Shown: positions 8,322 to 17,275, numbered from the stretch's first letter. The stretch: DNA of 64,000 nucleotides from Microbacterium kunmingense (GCF_023155745.1 NZ_JAKNUS010000007.1:1-64000), one strand, 5' to 3'. Program-made: numbers and translations. The notes: a model not told the origin generated them from the sequence alone.

Positions 8322-9941
8322 ATGCGCACGACCCTGCCCACCCCTGCGTCGGCCGCCGCGCCGGAGCTGGAGGCGCCGCGCCGCACCGTTGCGGCGTGGT
8401 CGCTGCCGGTGTGGGCGGCGGTGCTGGCATCCGGGGCCGCCGGCCTGCTGCTGGATCTCGCCTCCGCGCCGGTGGGGTGGTGGCCGTTGACGTTCGTGAG
8501 CGTCACGGTCGCCCTAGTGGCGCTGATCGGCCGCAGCACCGGCGGAGCGTTGCTGGTCGGCACGGTCTTCGGCGCCGTGTTCTACATGACACATCTGGTG
8601 TGGGTGGGGGAGTTCCTCGGCCCGGTGCCGTGGCTTGCCCTCGCCGGGCTGGAAGCGGTCCTGTTCGGCGCCGGTGCGGTGCCGATCACCCTCGCCTACC
8701 GGTGGACCGCCCGATATCCGGCCCGCGGGGCCGTGCAGCTGCTCGTGGTGCCGCCGCTGATCGCGGTTCTGTGGACAGCCCGGGAGGTGGTGATGGGCGC
8801 GTGGCCGTATTCCGGATTCCCGTGGGCGCGCCTCGGCATGACCCAGGTGGGCGGGCCGCTCGCGGAGGTCGCGTCGTGGACCAGCGTGAACGGCCTCTCC
8901 TTGCTGATTGTCGTGGTGTGCGCCTCTGTGGTGCAGTGGGTCCGCGCTGGCGGCCTCCGGTTCATGCTGGGGCTGCACCCTGCCGTGAGCGTCGCTGTTC
9001 TCCTGGTCGTGACACCGCAGTTCCCCACCGCGCCGGCCGGGGAGTTCCGCGTGGGATGGGTGCAGGGAAACGGCCCGACCGGGTACTTCGACGACAAGGC
9101 GCCTGGCGACGTCCTGGCCGCGCAGACCGCCGCCACTGTGCCGCTGTACGGGCAGCCGATGGATCTGCTGGCCTGGCCGGAGGGCGGCGTCGACGCCGAC
9201 CCGCTCAGTGATCCCGCCGCCGCCGAGGCGTTGAACCGGGTCGTGCGCTCGGCCGAGGCCCCGCTACTGATGAACGCCGCCACCACCCGCGGCGACGATG
9301 TCTTCAACACCTCCCTGCTGTGGACTGCGGATCCCACGGACCGGCAGTGGCACGACAAGGTCAATCCGGTCCCGTTCGGGGAGTACGTGCCCGACCGGTG
9401 GTTCTACGAGCTGATCGTCCCCGACTTGGTGGGACTGATCCAGCGGGAGTACACCCCAGGCACCAATTCGCCGATTGTGCGGGTCGGCGATGTCGGGGTG
9501 GGGTTGGCGATCTGCTTCGACGTGATCTACGACGCTGTGATCTGGGAGGGCGCCCGCGCCGGCGCGGAGGTGTTCGTGTTCCAGACCAACAACGCCGACT
9601 TCCGTGGGACCGACGAGAATCTGCAGCAGCTCGCGTTCGCCCGGATGCGCGCCATCGAAACCGCTCGCGCCGTGGTCAACGTCTCGACGGTGGGCACCAG
9701 TCAGGTGATCGCCCCTGACGGCACCACCCTCGACAGTATCGGCGTCGACACCGCAGGCGCGTCGATCGGCGCCGTCCCACTGCGCACCGGACTCACCCCC
9801 GCGGTGATCCTCGGTCCCTGGCTCACGGCTCTCATCATCCTCGCCGCCGTCGGCGCTCTCACAGCGGCGGGGGTCTCCCACCGTGCTCGCACGTGTGCGG
9901 ACGGCGCAGATCGTTCGACTAATCCGGGGAGGCAGTCATGA
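8322..9941 (+). CDS. lnt: Apolipoprotein N-acyltransferase
   Basis: A 539-residue Lnt: a membrane domain of about six helices (residues 20-220) followed by a carbon-nitrogen hydrolase domain. The three catalytic positions are visible: Glu in LAWPEGGVD, Lys in HDKVNPVPFGEYVPDR, and Cys in GLAICFDVIYD. A C-terminal helix follows. The enzyme adds the third acyl chain to lipoproteins already cut by LspA, at the outer face of the membrane. It starts at ATG 8322, 4 bases after the CtaG-like gene, and its stop overlaps the next ATG (ATGA). Lnt and LspA in one operon with a lipoprotein is an unusual full maturation kit for a metal-handling island. Confidence 0.92.
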   Translation: MRTTLPTPASAAAPELEAPRRTVAAWSLPVWAAVLASGAAGLLLDLASAPVGWWPLTFVSVTVALVALIGRSTGGALLVGTVFGAVFYMTHLVWVGEFLGPVPWLALAGLEAVLFGAGAVPITLAYRWTARYPARGAVQLLVVPPLIAVLWTAREVVMGAWPYSGFPWARLGMTQVGGPLAEVASWTSVNGLSLLIVVVCASVVQWVRAGGLRFMLGLHPAVSVAVLLVVTPQFPTAPAGEFRVGWVQGNGPTGYFDDKAPGDVLAAQTAATVPLYGQPMDLLAWPEGGVDADPLSDPAAAEALNRVVRSAEAPLLMNAATTRGDDVFNTSLLWTADPTDRQWHDKVNPVPFGEYVPDRWFYELIVPDLVGLIQREYTPGTNSPIVRVGDVGVGLAICFDVIYDAVIWEGARAGAEVFVFQTNNADFRGTDENLQQLAFARMRAIETARAVVNVSTVGTSQVIAPDGTTLDSIGVDTAGASIGAVPLRTGLTPAVILGPWLTALIILAAVGALTAAGVSHRARTCADGADRSTNPGRQS

Positions 9942-11341
9942 ACACGCCACGGGAGAGGCCTGCCGGAGGTCGACTTGCCGGGTCGCGGCGAATGCTGGCG
10001 ACGGGCAGTGATCTCACCCTTCCTGATGATTTGATGGCGGAGGAGTGTGGGTGCGCGCCCACGCCCGCGGAGAGCCGCGCATTCCGGGCTGGTGTGGGCC
10101 GGCGCACTCTGCTGACCGCGGGAATATTGAGCTCGGTCGCCGTCCTGGTCGGCGGCCCGCTGCTGCCGCCAGCGTTCGCGGCGACCTATCCGTCCTGGGA
10201 GGACGTGCAAGCCGCGAAAGCAAAGGAGGCCACCAAAGCCGCTGAGGTGCAGCGGATCCAGGGCCTTATCCAGAGCCTGAACGGTGAGGTGGCGCGCACC
10301 CGCACCGCCGCCGAGCAGGCCGCTGGTGCGTTCTACACCGCCCAGCAGGAGTATTTCGACGCCTCCTTCCGGGCCGACACGTTGGAGTCCCAAGCCGACG
10401 TGGAAGCGCAAAACGCGGCCGATGCGGCGAACAAGGCCGGCCGCATCGCCGCGCAGCTATACCGCGATGGGGGCGACACAGCCTCCCTTGAACTGTTCTT
10501 TTCCGGGTCGGCAGCGACCGCGGACGATCTCCTGTCCCGGCTGGGCGTGATGGACAAGCTGCTGGAACGCAACCAGGGAGCGTATGCGGCCGCGATCACC
10601 GCCCGCGATGCTGCGCAGAGCCTCACCGATCAGGCCGTGGTCGCCCGAAACGAACGGGACCGGCTGCAGCAGGTCGCCGAGCAGAAGATGCTCGAGTCGC
10701 AGCAGGCCGCGGATGCCGCACAGGCCGCGGTGGACGCGCAGACTCTCCATCTCGGCGAGTTGCAGGCCCAGCTCGCCGCCCTCGAGGACACCACCGCGAA
10801 AACCATCGCCGATTATCAGGCTGGAATCGAGGCTGCCCGCATCGCCGAGGAGCAGCGGCGAGCGGCGGAGCGTGCCGAAGCAGAACGGCTCGCCGCCTCG
10901 GGCGGCGGCGGGGGTGTGGTCAGCTCCGGATGGGCACGGCCGACATCAGGGAATCGCACGTCGGGGTTCGGGCCGCGCAGCTCCCAGTGCGGAAACGGGT
11001 ACTGCTCGACCAGCTATCACTACGGCGTGGATCTCAGCGGCGGCTGCGGCGCGGGGATCTATGCCGTCGCGGCGGGCACCGTCGTCTACGCCGGGTACAA
11101 CGGTGGCTACGGCAACTACATCAAGATCGACCACGGCGAGGGGATCGGCACCGGGTACGCCCACATCCGCAACGGCGGCTTCTACGTCGGGTACGGGCAA
11201 CGCGTGAATGCTGGCGACCTGATCGCCCGTGAGGGAGAGACCGGCAACGCGTTCGGCTGCAACCTCCACTTCGAAGTGTACGTGGGCGGCTCCCCGGTCA
11301 ACCCCGCCACTTTCCTCGCCGCTCGCGGCGTCTCCATCTGA
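9938..11341 (+). CDS. Coiled-coil M23-family envelope protein with altered active-site motif
   Basis: A 467-residue exported protein. Residues about 50-82 resemble a Tat signal (GRRTLLTAGILSS ... AFA), followed by a long Ala/Glu/Gln-rich coiled coil (about 85-325), a Gly-rich hinge and a C-terminal LytM/M23 domain (about 340-467). The first metal motif is present (HYGVDLS), but the usual HxH motif reads NLHFEV: the first His, normally catalytic, is Asn. EnvC/NlpD-type proteins with degenerate LytM domains activate amidases rather than cut peptidoglycan, so a non-catalytic or regulatory role is plausible. It overlaps lnt by 4 bases. The next gene is a second M23 protein with an intact motif. 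Confidence 0.85.
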   Translation: MNTPRERPAGGRLAGSRRMLATGSDLTLPDDLMAEECGCAPTPAESRAFRAGVGRRTLLTAGILSSVAVLVGGPLLPPAFAATYPSWEDVQAAKAKEATKAAEVQRIQGLIQSLNGEVARTRTAAEQAAGAFYTAQQEYFDASFRADTLESQADVEAQNAADAANKAGRIAAQLYRDGGDTASLELFFSGSAATADDLLSRLGVMDKLLERNQGAYAAAITARDAAQSLTDQAVVARNERDRLQQVAEQKMLESQQAADAAQAAVDAQTLHLGELQAQLAALEDTTAKTIADYQAGIEAARIAEEQRRAAERAEAERLAASGGGGGVVSSGWARPTSGNRTSGFGPRSSQCGNGYCSTSYHYGVDLSGGCGAGIYAVAAGTVVYAGYNGGYGNYIKIDHGEGIGTGYAHIRNGGFYVGYGQRVNAGDLIAREGETGNAFGCNLHFEVYVGGSPVNPATFLAARGVSI

Positions 11342-11350
11342 CCGGAAATG

Positions 11351-11357
11351 AAGGAGG
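11351..11357 (+). promoter_or_regulatory. Strong ribosome binding site fixing the start of the second M23 gene
   Basis: AAGGAGG lies 5 bases before ATG 11363. An in-frame ATG at 11348 lies upstream of this site and so cannot use it, which fixes the start at 11363. Confidence 0.8.
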
Positions 11358-11362
11358 ACACC

Positions 11363-12244
11363 ATGGCTGAACGGACCACCCCAACGGGGGATCACCTCCA
11401 GTCGGTCCCGACACGACGCAGTCTTCGAGGGCTCGCGACACCGCCTCCCGCTTCGTGCGCATCCGTGACGTCGCGCGCGCCCAGTGCAGCAAGTGCTCTG
11501 CGTAGGCCGACGTCGTTGCGCCCAGCACGGACGCTGGTAGTCCTTGCGATGGTTGCTGGTCTCGTTGCCACTTTTGCTCTCCCGGCGTACGGGGCTTGGC
11601 AGCCCGCGGACTTGGAAACCCGCTCACTGCAGCAGGTCGCTTTGGAGGACGCGCAGTCATTGGTCGTCGCGTCCGATGCGGGCGCAGCGCAGCTCACCCG
11701 CGACAGCTACGCTGCCACCAGTCAGGAGGAGATTGATCAGAAAAAGGCGCGAGAAGCAGCGGCACAAGCAGCCGCTGAGCGTGCGCGGGCGTCCGCGCAG
11801 GTCGCGTCGGTACCGTTCGACTACGGCATGGTGCCCCCTGGCAGCGGAGCCGTGCGGTGGCCGGTCGGTGGCCCGTTCACTGTGACAGACAGGTTTGGAG
11901 CTCGCGGCGGCGCGCACATGGGGACCGACATGGTCGCTGCCGGCGGCACCCCCGTCTACGCCTCCGTCGACGGTGTCGTGCGGATTTCACAGGACAGCTA
12001 CGGCGCATACGGGGTCACCGTCGTCGTGGAATCCGTTCTGAACGGGCAACAGGTGAGGACGGTGTACCCCCACATGCAAACCGGCAGCCGACAGGTCGCC
12101 GCCGGTCAGACCGTCACGGCCGGGCAGACCGTCGGACTCGTGGGCAGCACGGGCCGCTCCACCGCGAACCATCTGCACTTTGAGGTCTACCTCGACGGAA
12201 CCGCCGTGGACTCGCTGGCCTGGCTGGAAGCGAACGCGGGCTGA
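11363..12244 (+). CDS. M23-family metallopeptidase with intact zinc motif
   Basis: A 293-residue exported protein. A membrane or signal segment lies near residues 50-72 (TLVVLAMVAGLVATFALPAYGA) after a basic leader; a short Ala/Arg-rich helix follows (about 125-145), then the LytM domain (about 160-290). Both zinc motifs are present: HMGTDMV and HLHFEV, so peptidoglycan endopeptidase activity is expected outside the membrane. The start is set by AAGGAGG at 11351. It pairs with the preceding M23-like protein, whose HxH motif is degenerate, suggesting an active enzyme plus a partner that shape the wall locally, perhaps to admit an envelope complex. The next gene is ccsB. Confidence 0.88.
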   Translation: MAERTTPTGDHLQSVPTRRSLRGLATPPPASCASVTSRAPSAASALRRPTSLRPARTLVVLAMVAGLVATFALPAYGAWQPADLETRSLQQVALEDAQSLVVASDAGAAQLTRDSYAATSQEEIDQKKAREAAAQAAAERARASAQVASVPFDYGMVPPGSGAVRWPVGGPFTVTDRFGARGGAHMGTDMVAAGGTPVYASVDGVVRISQDSYGAYGVTVVVESVLNGQQVRTVYPHMQTGSRQVAAGQTVTAGQTVGLVGSTGRSTANHLHFEVYLDGTAVDSLAWLEANAG

Positions 12245-12324
12245 CCCATGTGCCGCACGGATCTTCCGCACCACCCCGCTCGCGGGCACTCCCTGACCGA
12301 GATAACGAAGAGGACGACCCTGCC

Positions 12325-13341
12325 ATGACCGGAACCGACCCGCTCTCCCTCGACGGCATCTCACTGCTGCTGGTGTGGACGTCGATCGGCACCTACCTGC
12401 TTGCGTTCATCGCGTACACCATCGACCTGGCTCAACGCTCCGTCCCCGCCGGCGTCCCACAGCAAGAGCCGGTCCTGGCCGGCGCTACCGCCCGGGCGAG
12501 CCAGCAGACGGAAAAGGCCCAGAGTGGGGCGGTGGATAGCGTTCGCACGCCGCCTCCACAGCGGCAACGGCTGCTGTGGGCACGGATCGGAACGTCGCTG
12601 ACGGTCCTCGCGTTCCTGTTCCACCTGGCCGGCACCATCCTGCGCGGGATCGCCGCAGAGCGGGTGCCATGGGCGAACATGTACGAGTTTGCGCTAACCG
12701 GCACCGTCTTGATCGTCGCCGTCTACCTGCTGGTGCTGCGCCGCTACGACCTCCGCTTCCTGGGTGCGTTTCTCATCGGCATGGTGGTGCTGCTGCTCGG
12801 CGGGGCGACAATCTCGTTCTACGTCGAAGTTGTGCCGCTGATGGATCCGCTCAAGAGCGTGTGGCTGGTCATCCACGTCTTCGTCGCCTCCCTGGCCACC
12901 GCCCTGTTCGCGATCGCCTGCGGCATCTCCATCACCCAGCTCCTGCAGGCCCGCCGTGAGCGCCGCGCCCGAGCATCCTCGGATACTGCCCACCCCGCCG
13001 GTCCCGGGTTCTTGCGCACTCTGCCCACCGCCGACGTGCTCGAGTCCCTCGCCTACCGGTTCGCGATCGTGGGGTTCGTGTTTTGGACCTTCACCCTGAT
13101 TGCCGGTGCGATCTGGGCCAACGACTCCTGGGGTCGCTACTGGGGCTTCGACGTCAAGGAAGTGTGGACGTTCGTGATCTGGGTGGTCTATGCCGGGTAC
13201 ATCCACGCCCGCGCGACCCGGGGGTGGCGTGGCACCCGCTCCGCCTGGCTGTCCATCATCGGGTTCGTCGCGGTGTTGTTCAATTTCACAATCGTGAACA
13301 TGTTCTTCCAGGGCCTCCACTCCTACTCCGGCCTCACTTGA
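12325..13341 (+). CDS. ccsB: Cytochrome c biogenesis protein CcsB/ResC
   Basis: A 338-residue protein of the CcsA/CcsB/ResC family with about eight membrane helices. The blocks WANMYEF, HVFVASLATALFAIACG and the tryptophan-rich haem-handling motif WGRYWGFDVKEVWTFVIW are all visible. It acts with ResB (5686-7380) to carry haem outward and attach it to CXXCH motifs. The start at 12325 gives the usual N-terminal outer segment and first helix; an alternative GTG start at 12250 would add 25 charged residues. The gene continues the envelope operon, but four genes now separate it from its ResB partner. Confidence 0.92.
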   Translation: MTGTDPLSLDGISLLLVWTSIGTYLLAFIAYTIDLAQRSVPAGVPQQEPVLAGATARASQQTEKAQSGAVDSVRTPPPQRQRLLWARIGTSLTVLAFLFHLAGTILRGIAAERVPWANMYEFALTGTVLIVAVYLLVLRRYDLRFLGAFLIGMVVLLLGGATISFYVEVVPLMDPLKSVWLVIHVFVASLATALFAIACGISITQLLQARRERRARASSDTAHPAGPGFLRTLPTADVLESLAYRFAIVGFVFWTFTLIAGAIWANDSWGRYWGFDVKEVWTFVIWVVYAGYIHARATRGWRGTRSAWLSIIGFVAVLFNFTIVNMFFQGLHSYSGLT

Positions 13342-13381
13342 TCCTCTTCCGCAACTCCTCACATGAACTGGAAGCACACCT

Positions 13382-14074
13382 ATGCCTTCGAACCGCTCGA
13401 ACTCGACCAACAGGTCTCAACATGGGCCGGTGACCGTCAAACAACAGCGTGAGCAAAAGCGCCAACAAAAGTTGGCCAAGTATCAGAAGCAGCTCGCCAA
13501 ACGCCGTCGCAGCAAACTGGTCTGGTGGGTTGTCGGGTCAACGGCGGCTGTGGTGATCATCGGCCTCGTCGTTGCGTCCGTCGTGCTCGCACCGTTACCG
13601 CCAAGACAGTACGAAGCCGGCAGCGAAGGGGCAACCATTGAAGGAGTCCAGACCTTCGAGAACACGGCTGAGCACGTCGCCGGTGCTGTCCAGTACGAGC
13701 AAAGCCCTCCAGCGGGCGGCCCGCACAACGCCGTCTGGTTGAACTGCGGCATTTATGACCAACCGGTCCCGAATGAGAACGCGGTCCACTCCATGGAGCA
13801 CAGCGCTGTGTGGGTGACCTACAACCCCGACGAGGTCGCCGGTGAACAACTCGGAACCCTCAAGAGCCTTCTGCCCGCAACCTACGTCGTTCTCTCGCCT
13901 TATGAGGGACTGGATGCGCCGATCGTGATGTCCAACTGGAACCAGCAGCTGAAGGTTGATTCGGCGAACGACGAGCGTATCGGCGCCTTTTTCGAAGAGT
14001 ACTGGCGCAGCCAGAACGCGCCTGAGCCGAACGCCGCCTGCACTGGCGCATACGACGCACCGGGAAAACAATGA
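13382..14074 (+). CDS. DUF3105 membrane-anchored protein
   Basis: A 230-residue protein: a very basic cytoplasmic N terminus (VKQQREQKRQQKLAKYQKQLAKRR pattern, about residues 18-43), one membrane helix (about 47-70) and an outer domain with the DUF3105 blocks YEQSPPAGGPHNAVWLNCGIY and AVHSMEHSAVWVTY. The conserved His, Cys and Met residues in these blocks are plausible metal ligands, but no function has been assigned to the family that can be cited from sequence alone. The stop overlaps the next gene's ATG (ATGA); DUF3105 and DUF305 genes occur as neighbours in actinobacteria. Confidence 0.85.
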   Translation: MPSNRSNSTNRSQHGPVTVKQQREQKRQQKLAKYQKQLAKRRRSKLVWWVVGSTAAVVIIGLVVASVVLAPLPPRQYEAGSEGATIEGVQTFENTAEHVAGAVQYEQSPPAGGPHNAVWLNCGIYDQPVPNENAVHSMEHSAVWVTYNPDEVAGEQLGTLKSLLPATYVVLSPYEGLDAPIVMSNWNQQLKVDSANDERIGAFFEEYWRSQNAPEPNAACTGAYDAPGKQ

Positions 14075-14754
14075 GCCGCAGTGAAACCAGCGACGCGTCC
14101 CCATCCCGAGGGTGGCCGCGGTGGTGGATCGTCGTCCTTATCCTGCTCGCGGTCGGCGCGCTGACCTTCGCTGCGGGGCGCTTCTCAACTTTCGGGTCGC
14201 AGGGCGCGGGCACACCGGGTACCGACTCTCCCGAGGCGGGGTTCTCACGCGACATGCAGGTGCATCACGCGCAGGCCATCCAGATGGCCATGGAGATCTA
14301 CCGCAAGACATCCGACGAGGAACTGAGGATCTTCGCGTACGACATCGCCACCGGGCAGGCGGGCCAGCGCGGCGAGATGTACGACTGGCTCGTGCAGTGG
14401 GGGCTGTCGCAGTCCGGTGGCCCGATGATGCAGTGGATGGATGCCTCTCCGGGTGGGAGCGACCATGCGATGTCTGACGGTGCGGCAATGACGGAGGAAG
14501 AGGCGCGCATCGCGATGGGCATGGCCTCCAGCGAAGAGATCTCCGCTTTGGAGGGCGCGACCGGGCAGCAAGCCGATTGTCTCTTCCTCGGGCTGCTCAC
14601 TCGCCACCACGAAGGAGCCATCCCCATGGCGGAAGCGCTCATCGAACTCGGCACAGATCCACGTGCCCTGACCGTCGCAGAGAACATCAAGAACGGACAG
14701 ACCGCCGAGATTAGCGCCATGAAATCCATGCAGGCGCGGATCGGCTGCGAATAA
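14071..14754 (+). CDS. DUF305 (CopM-like) membrane-anchored protein
   Basis: A 227-residue protein with one N-terminal membrane helix (about residues 20-40) and an outer ferritin-like helical DUF305 domain. The characteristic His/Met-rich pairs are present: FSRDMQVHHAQAIQMAM near the start, a Met-rich middle (GGPMMQWM), and LLTRHHEGAIPMAEAL near the end. DUF305 includes the copper-binding protein CopM, so extracytoplasmic copper binding is likely. It is translationally coupled to the DUF3105 gene by an ATGA overlap. A gap of about 150 bp follows before the CopD-CtaG gene. Confidence 0.88.
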   Translation: MSRSETSDASPSRGWPRWWIVVLILLAVGALTFAAGRFSTFGSQGAGTPGTDSPEAGFSRDMQVHHAQAIQMAMEIYRKTSDEELRIFAYDIATGQAGQRGEMYDWLVQWGLSQSGGPMMQWMDASPGGSDHAMSDGAAMTEEEARIAMGMASSEEISALEGATGQQADCLFLGLLTRHHEGAIPMAEALIELGTDPRALTVAENIKNGQTAEISAMKSMQARIGCE

Positions 14755-14904
14755 CACCCGACTGCACCTCCGCGGCGGGTGCCGCAAACCTGCTCCGCCT
14801 GGCTGCGAATGATCCCGACCCGAGGGAACCACCGTGACCCCAACGCCCAGAAAACGTCTCGCAGGCGACCGCGCGGCGAGCAACCCGATTCACACCGTGC
14901 ACGA

Positions 14905-16905
14905 ATGATGTCGCGCAGCAGAGAGATCAATTACCGCACGTTGCGGGTACTCGGGCCGACGATCCTCGTTGGGGTGGCACTCGCTGTGCTGGTCGGCGCA
15001 CTGGCATTCGGTGGCGGCGCTGCACAGCTCCCCCTCGGTGATGCCGGCCCGGTCGTACGCTGGGGGCTTCCGGCCGCGAAGCTGATCGTGAACCTCGCCG
15101 CGGCGGGAATGGTCGGTGTGCTCGTGACGGCGTTGTTCACGTTGCGGACGGGTGAGCGCGAGTTCGATATCGCCCTCGATACCGCCTCGATCTCCGCCGC
15201 CGTGTTCACCGTGGCGGCCGGTACGACCGGGTTCCTCACGTTTCTCAGCGTCTTCAACCCCGCGATCGACGTCGGACCGCAGTTCGGTGCCCAGCTCGGA
15301 CGGTTTCTCGTCGAACTCGAGGTGGGCCGGACGTGGCTGATCACAACGGTCGCGGGCGCAGCACTCACCGTTCTGACATTCGCGGTGCGGTCCTGGGTTG
15401 GAACGCTTCTGGTCGCCCTGCTGGCGGTCTCCTCGCTCGTGCCGATGGGCACGCAAGGGCACTCCGGTGATGACGCCCTTCACCGCGAGGCGATGATGGC
15501 GCTCATCCTGCACATCATCGGCGCCGCGGTGTGGCTCGGCGGTCTCCTCTTGCTCGTCGCCATCCGTCCAGTCCTCCAGCGGCAGCGCATCGCCGATGTC
15601 GTCGCCCGCTACTCAAGCATCGCCTTGGCCGCGTTCGTGCTCGTCGCCATATCCGGCATGGTGCGCGCGGCGATCGGCCTGCAGCAGTGGTCGGACCTGC
15701 TCTCCCCTTATGGCGCAATCTTGGCCGTGAAGGTTGTCGCGCTGGTCGGTCTCGGACTGTTCGGCGCGTGGTACCGCATGCGGCTGATCGGCAAGATGCG
15801 CGGTTCTGACGGGGCATCCCGCCCCTTCTGGATCTTGATTGTGTTCGAGTTGGCGTTGATGGGCGTCGCCAGCGGTGCCGCTGCAGCGCTGGCCCGCACC
15901 CCTCCCCCGAACCCGGCCCCGCTTCCTGCGACCCCGACGCCAGCGGAACGCCTCACCGGCGCACCGCTGCCCGCGGAGCTCACGATCGAACGGTGGGTCA
16001 CCGCATGGAACATCGATCTGCTGTGGGCGGTGATCGCCGGATTTGCGATCTTCTTCTACCTTGCCGGGGTATGGCGACTGCGCCGCCGCGGCGACCCCTG
16101 GCCGGTACACCGCACGATCATGTGGGTCACCGGCATGATGCTGCTGGTGTGGGTCACCGGCGGAGTCATCAACGTCTACCAGGACTACCTGTTCAGCATG
16201 CACATGCTCGGCCACATGCTGCTCACGATGGCGATCCCCGTGCTGCTGGTCGCTGGTGCCCCCGTGACCCTGGCGGCCCGGGCGATCCACAAGCGCGATG
16301 ACGGCACGCGCGGCGGCCGCGAGTGGATCCTCTGGGCGGTGCACACCCCCATCGCCCGCGTACTGACGAACCCCTTCGTCGCTGCGGGGCTGTTCATCGG
16401 GTCGCTCTGGGCGTTCTACTACACCGATCTCTTCCGCTGGTCGCTCTACGACCACCTCGGACACGAGTGGATGATCGCCCACTTCCTCATCACCGGATAC
16501 CTCTTCGCCCTCACCCTGATCGGCATCGACCCGGTGCCCTGGCGCCTCCCGTACGCGGGCCGGCTGCTGCTGCTCATCGGCGTCATGGCGATGCACGCCT
16601 TCTTCGGGGTGGCGATGATGATGCAGACCGGGCTCATGGTCGCCGAGTGGTTCGGGTCGATGGGACGTACATGGGGCCCCTCTCCGCTCGAGGACCAGTA
16701 CATCGGCGGCGGTCTCGCGTGGTCGGTCGGCGAGATACCGACGCTCATTCTCGCCATTACGGTGGCGATTCAGTGGAGCCGCAGCGACGCCCGCGACCAG
16801 AAGCGCAGCGACCGCCACGCCGACCGCACCGACGACGCCGAGCTCGAGGCGTACAACGCGCACCTCACCGCGCTGGCGAAGAAGGACGCCCGTGACCGAA
16901 GATGA
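14905..16905 (+). CDS. CopD-CtaG fusion membrane protein
   Basis: A 666-residue polytopic protein combining two copper-related modules. The N-terminal half (to about residue 330) is CopD-like, with HREAMMALILHIIGAAVWLGGLLLL. The C-terminal half (about 360-650) is CtaG-like, with HMLGHMLLTMAIPVLLVAGAP, DHLGHEWMIAHFLITGYLF, HAFFGVAMMMQ and EDQYIGGGLAWSVGEIPTLI. CopD imports copper across the membrane with CopC, while CtaG-type proteins serve oxidase copper insertion, so the fusion may couple copper uptake to delivery. The start is at ATG 14905 (ATG 14908 is adjacent). It closes the envelope block; an IS3 element inserts 11 bases after its stop. Confidence 0.88.
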   Translation: MMSRSREINYRTLRVLGPTILVGVALAVLVGALAFGGGAAQLPLGDAGPVVRWGLPAAKLIVNLAAAGMVGVLVTALFTLRTGEREFDIALDTASISAAVFTVAAGTTGFLTFLSVFNPAIDVGPQFGAQLGRFLVELEVGRTWLITTVAGAALTVLTFAVRSWVGTLLVALLAVSSLVPMGTQGHSGDDALHREAMMALILHIIGAAVWLGGLLLLVAIRPVLQRQRIADVVARYSSIALAAFVLVAISGMVRAAIGLQQWSDLLSPYGAILAVKVVALVGLGLFGAWYRMRLIGKMRGSDGASRPFWILIVFELALMGVASGAAAALARTPPPNPAPLPATPTPAERLTGAPLPAELTIERWVTAWNIDLLWAVIAGFAIFFYLAGVWRLRRRGDPWPVHRTIMWVTGMMLLVWVTGGVINVYQDYLFSMHMLGHMLLTMAIPVLLVAGAPVTLAARAIHKRDDGTRGGREWILWAVHTPIARVLTNPFVAAGLFIGSLWAFYYTDLFRWSLYDHLGHEWMIAHFLITGYLFALTLIGIDPVPWRLPYAGRLLLLIGVMAMHAFFGVAMMMQTGLMVAEWFGSMGRTWGPSPLEDQYIGGGLAWSVGEIPTLILAITVAIQWSRSDARDQKRSDRHADRTDDAELEAYNAHLTALAKKDARDRR

Positions 16906-16916
16906 CACCCGCGGAT

Positions 16917-16939
16917 TGAATCGGCCTGACTTTCGTTCC
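16917..16939 (+). repeat. IS3 left inverted repeat
   Basis: A 23-bp sequence exactly complementary in inverted orientation to 18202-18224. It is preceded by GAT (16914-16916), the left copy of the target duplication. Confidence 0.95.
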
Positions 16940-16964
16940 GTTCTTCAAGCAAGGATGGAACTCG

Positions 16965-17270
16965 ATGAACAGGAAGTACTCGCCGGAGATGCGTGAGCGT
17001 GCGTTGCGGATGCTCGCGGAGGCGCGGCCGGAGCACCCGAACATGATGAGCGCGGTCCGTCACGTCGCCGGCCTGCTCGGGATGAGCCCGGAGACGCTGC
17101 GGCTCTGGCAGCGCCGCTACGAGGTCGACGCCGGCACCAAGCCCGGCGTCACCACCGACGCCGCCGCCAGGATCAAGCAGCTCGAGAAGGAGGTCTCGGA
17201 GTTGCGGAAGGCGAACGAGATCCTCAAGGCTGCGAGCGTGTTTTTCGCGAAGGAGCTCGACCGTCCCTGA
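16965..17270 (+). CDS. IS3-family transposase OrfA
   Basis: A 101-residue helix-turn-helix protein. It starts MNRKYSPEMRERALRML, has the HTH block VAGLLGMSPETLRLWQRRYEVD, and ends in a leucine-zipper-like helix (IKQLEKEVSELRKANEILKAA), all usual for IS3 OrfA. It binds the element ends and, after a -1 ribosomal shift near its stop, is fused to OrfB. The sequence before the stop (around 17260-17272, CGTCCCTGA) would join ELDRP to LTEMIRF of OrfB if the ribosome slipped back one base; no classic A6G slippery run is present, so the exact slip site is uncertain. Confidence 0.93.
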   Translation: MNRKYSPEMRERALRMLAEARPEHPNMMSAVRHVAGLLGMSPETLRLWQRRYEVDAGTKPGVTTDAAARIKQLEKEVSELRKANEILKAASVFFAKELDRP

Positions 17271-17275
17271 CCGAG

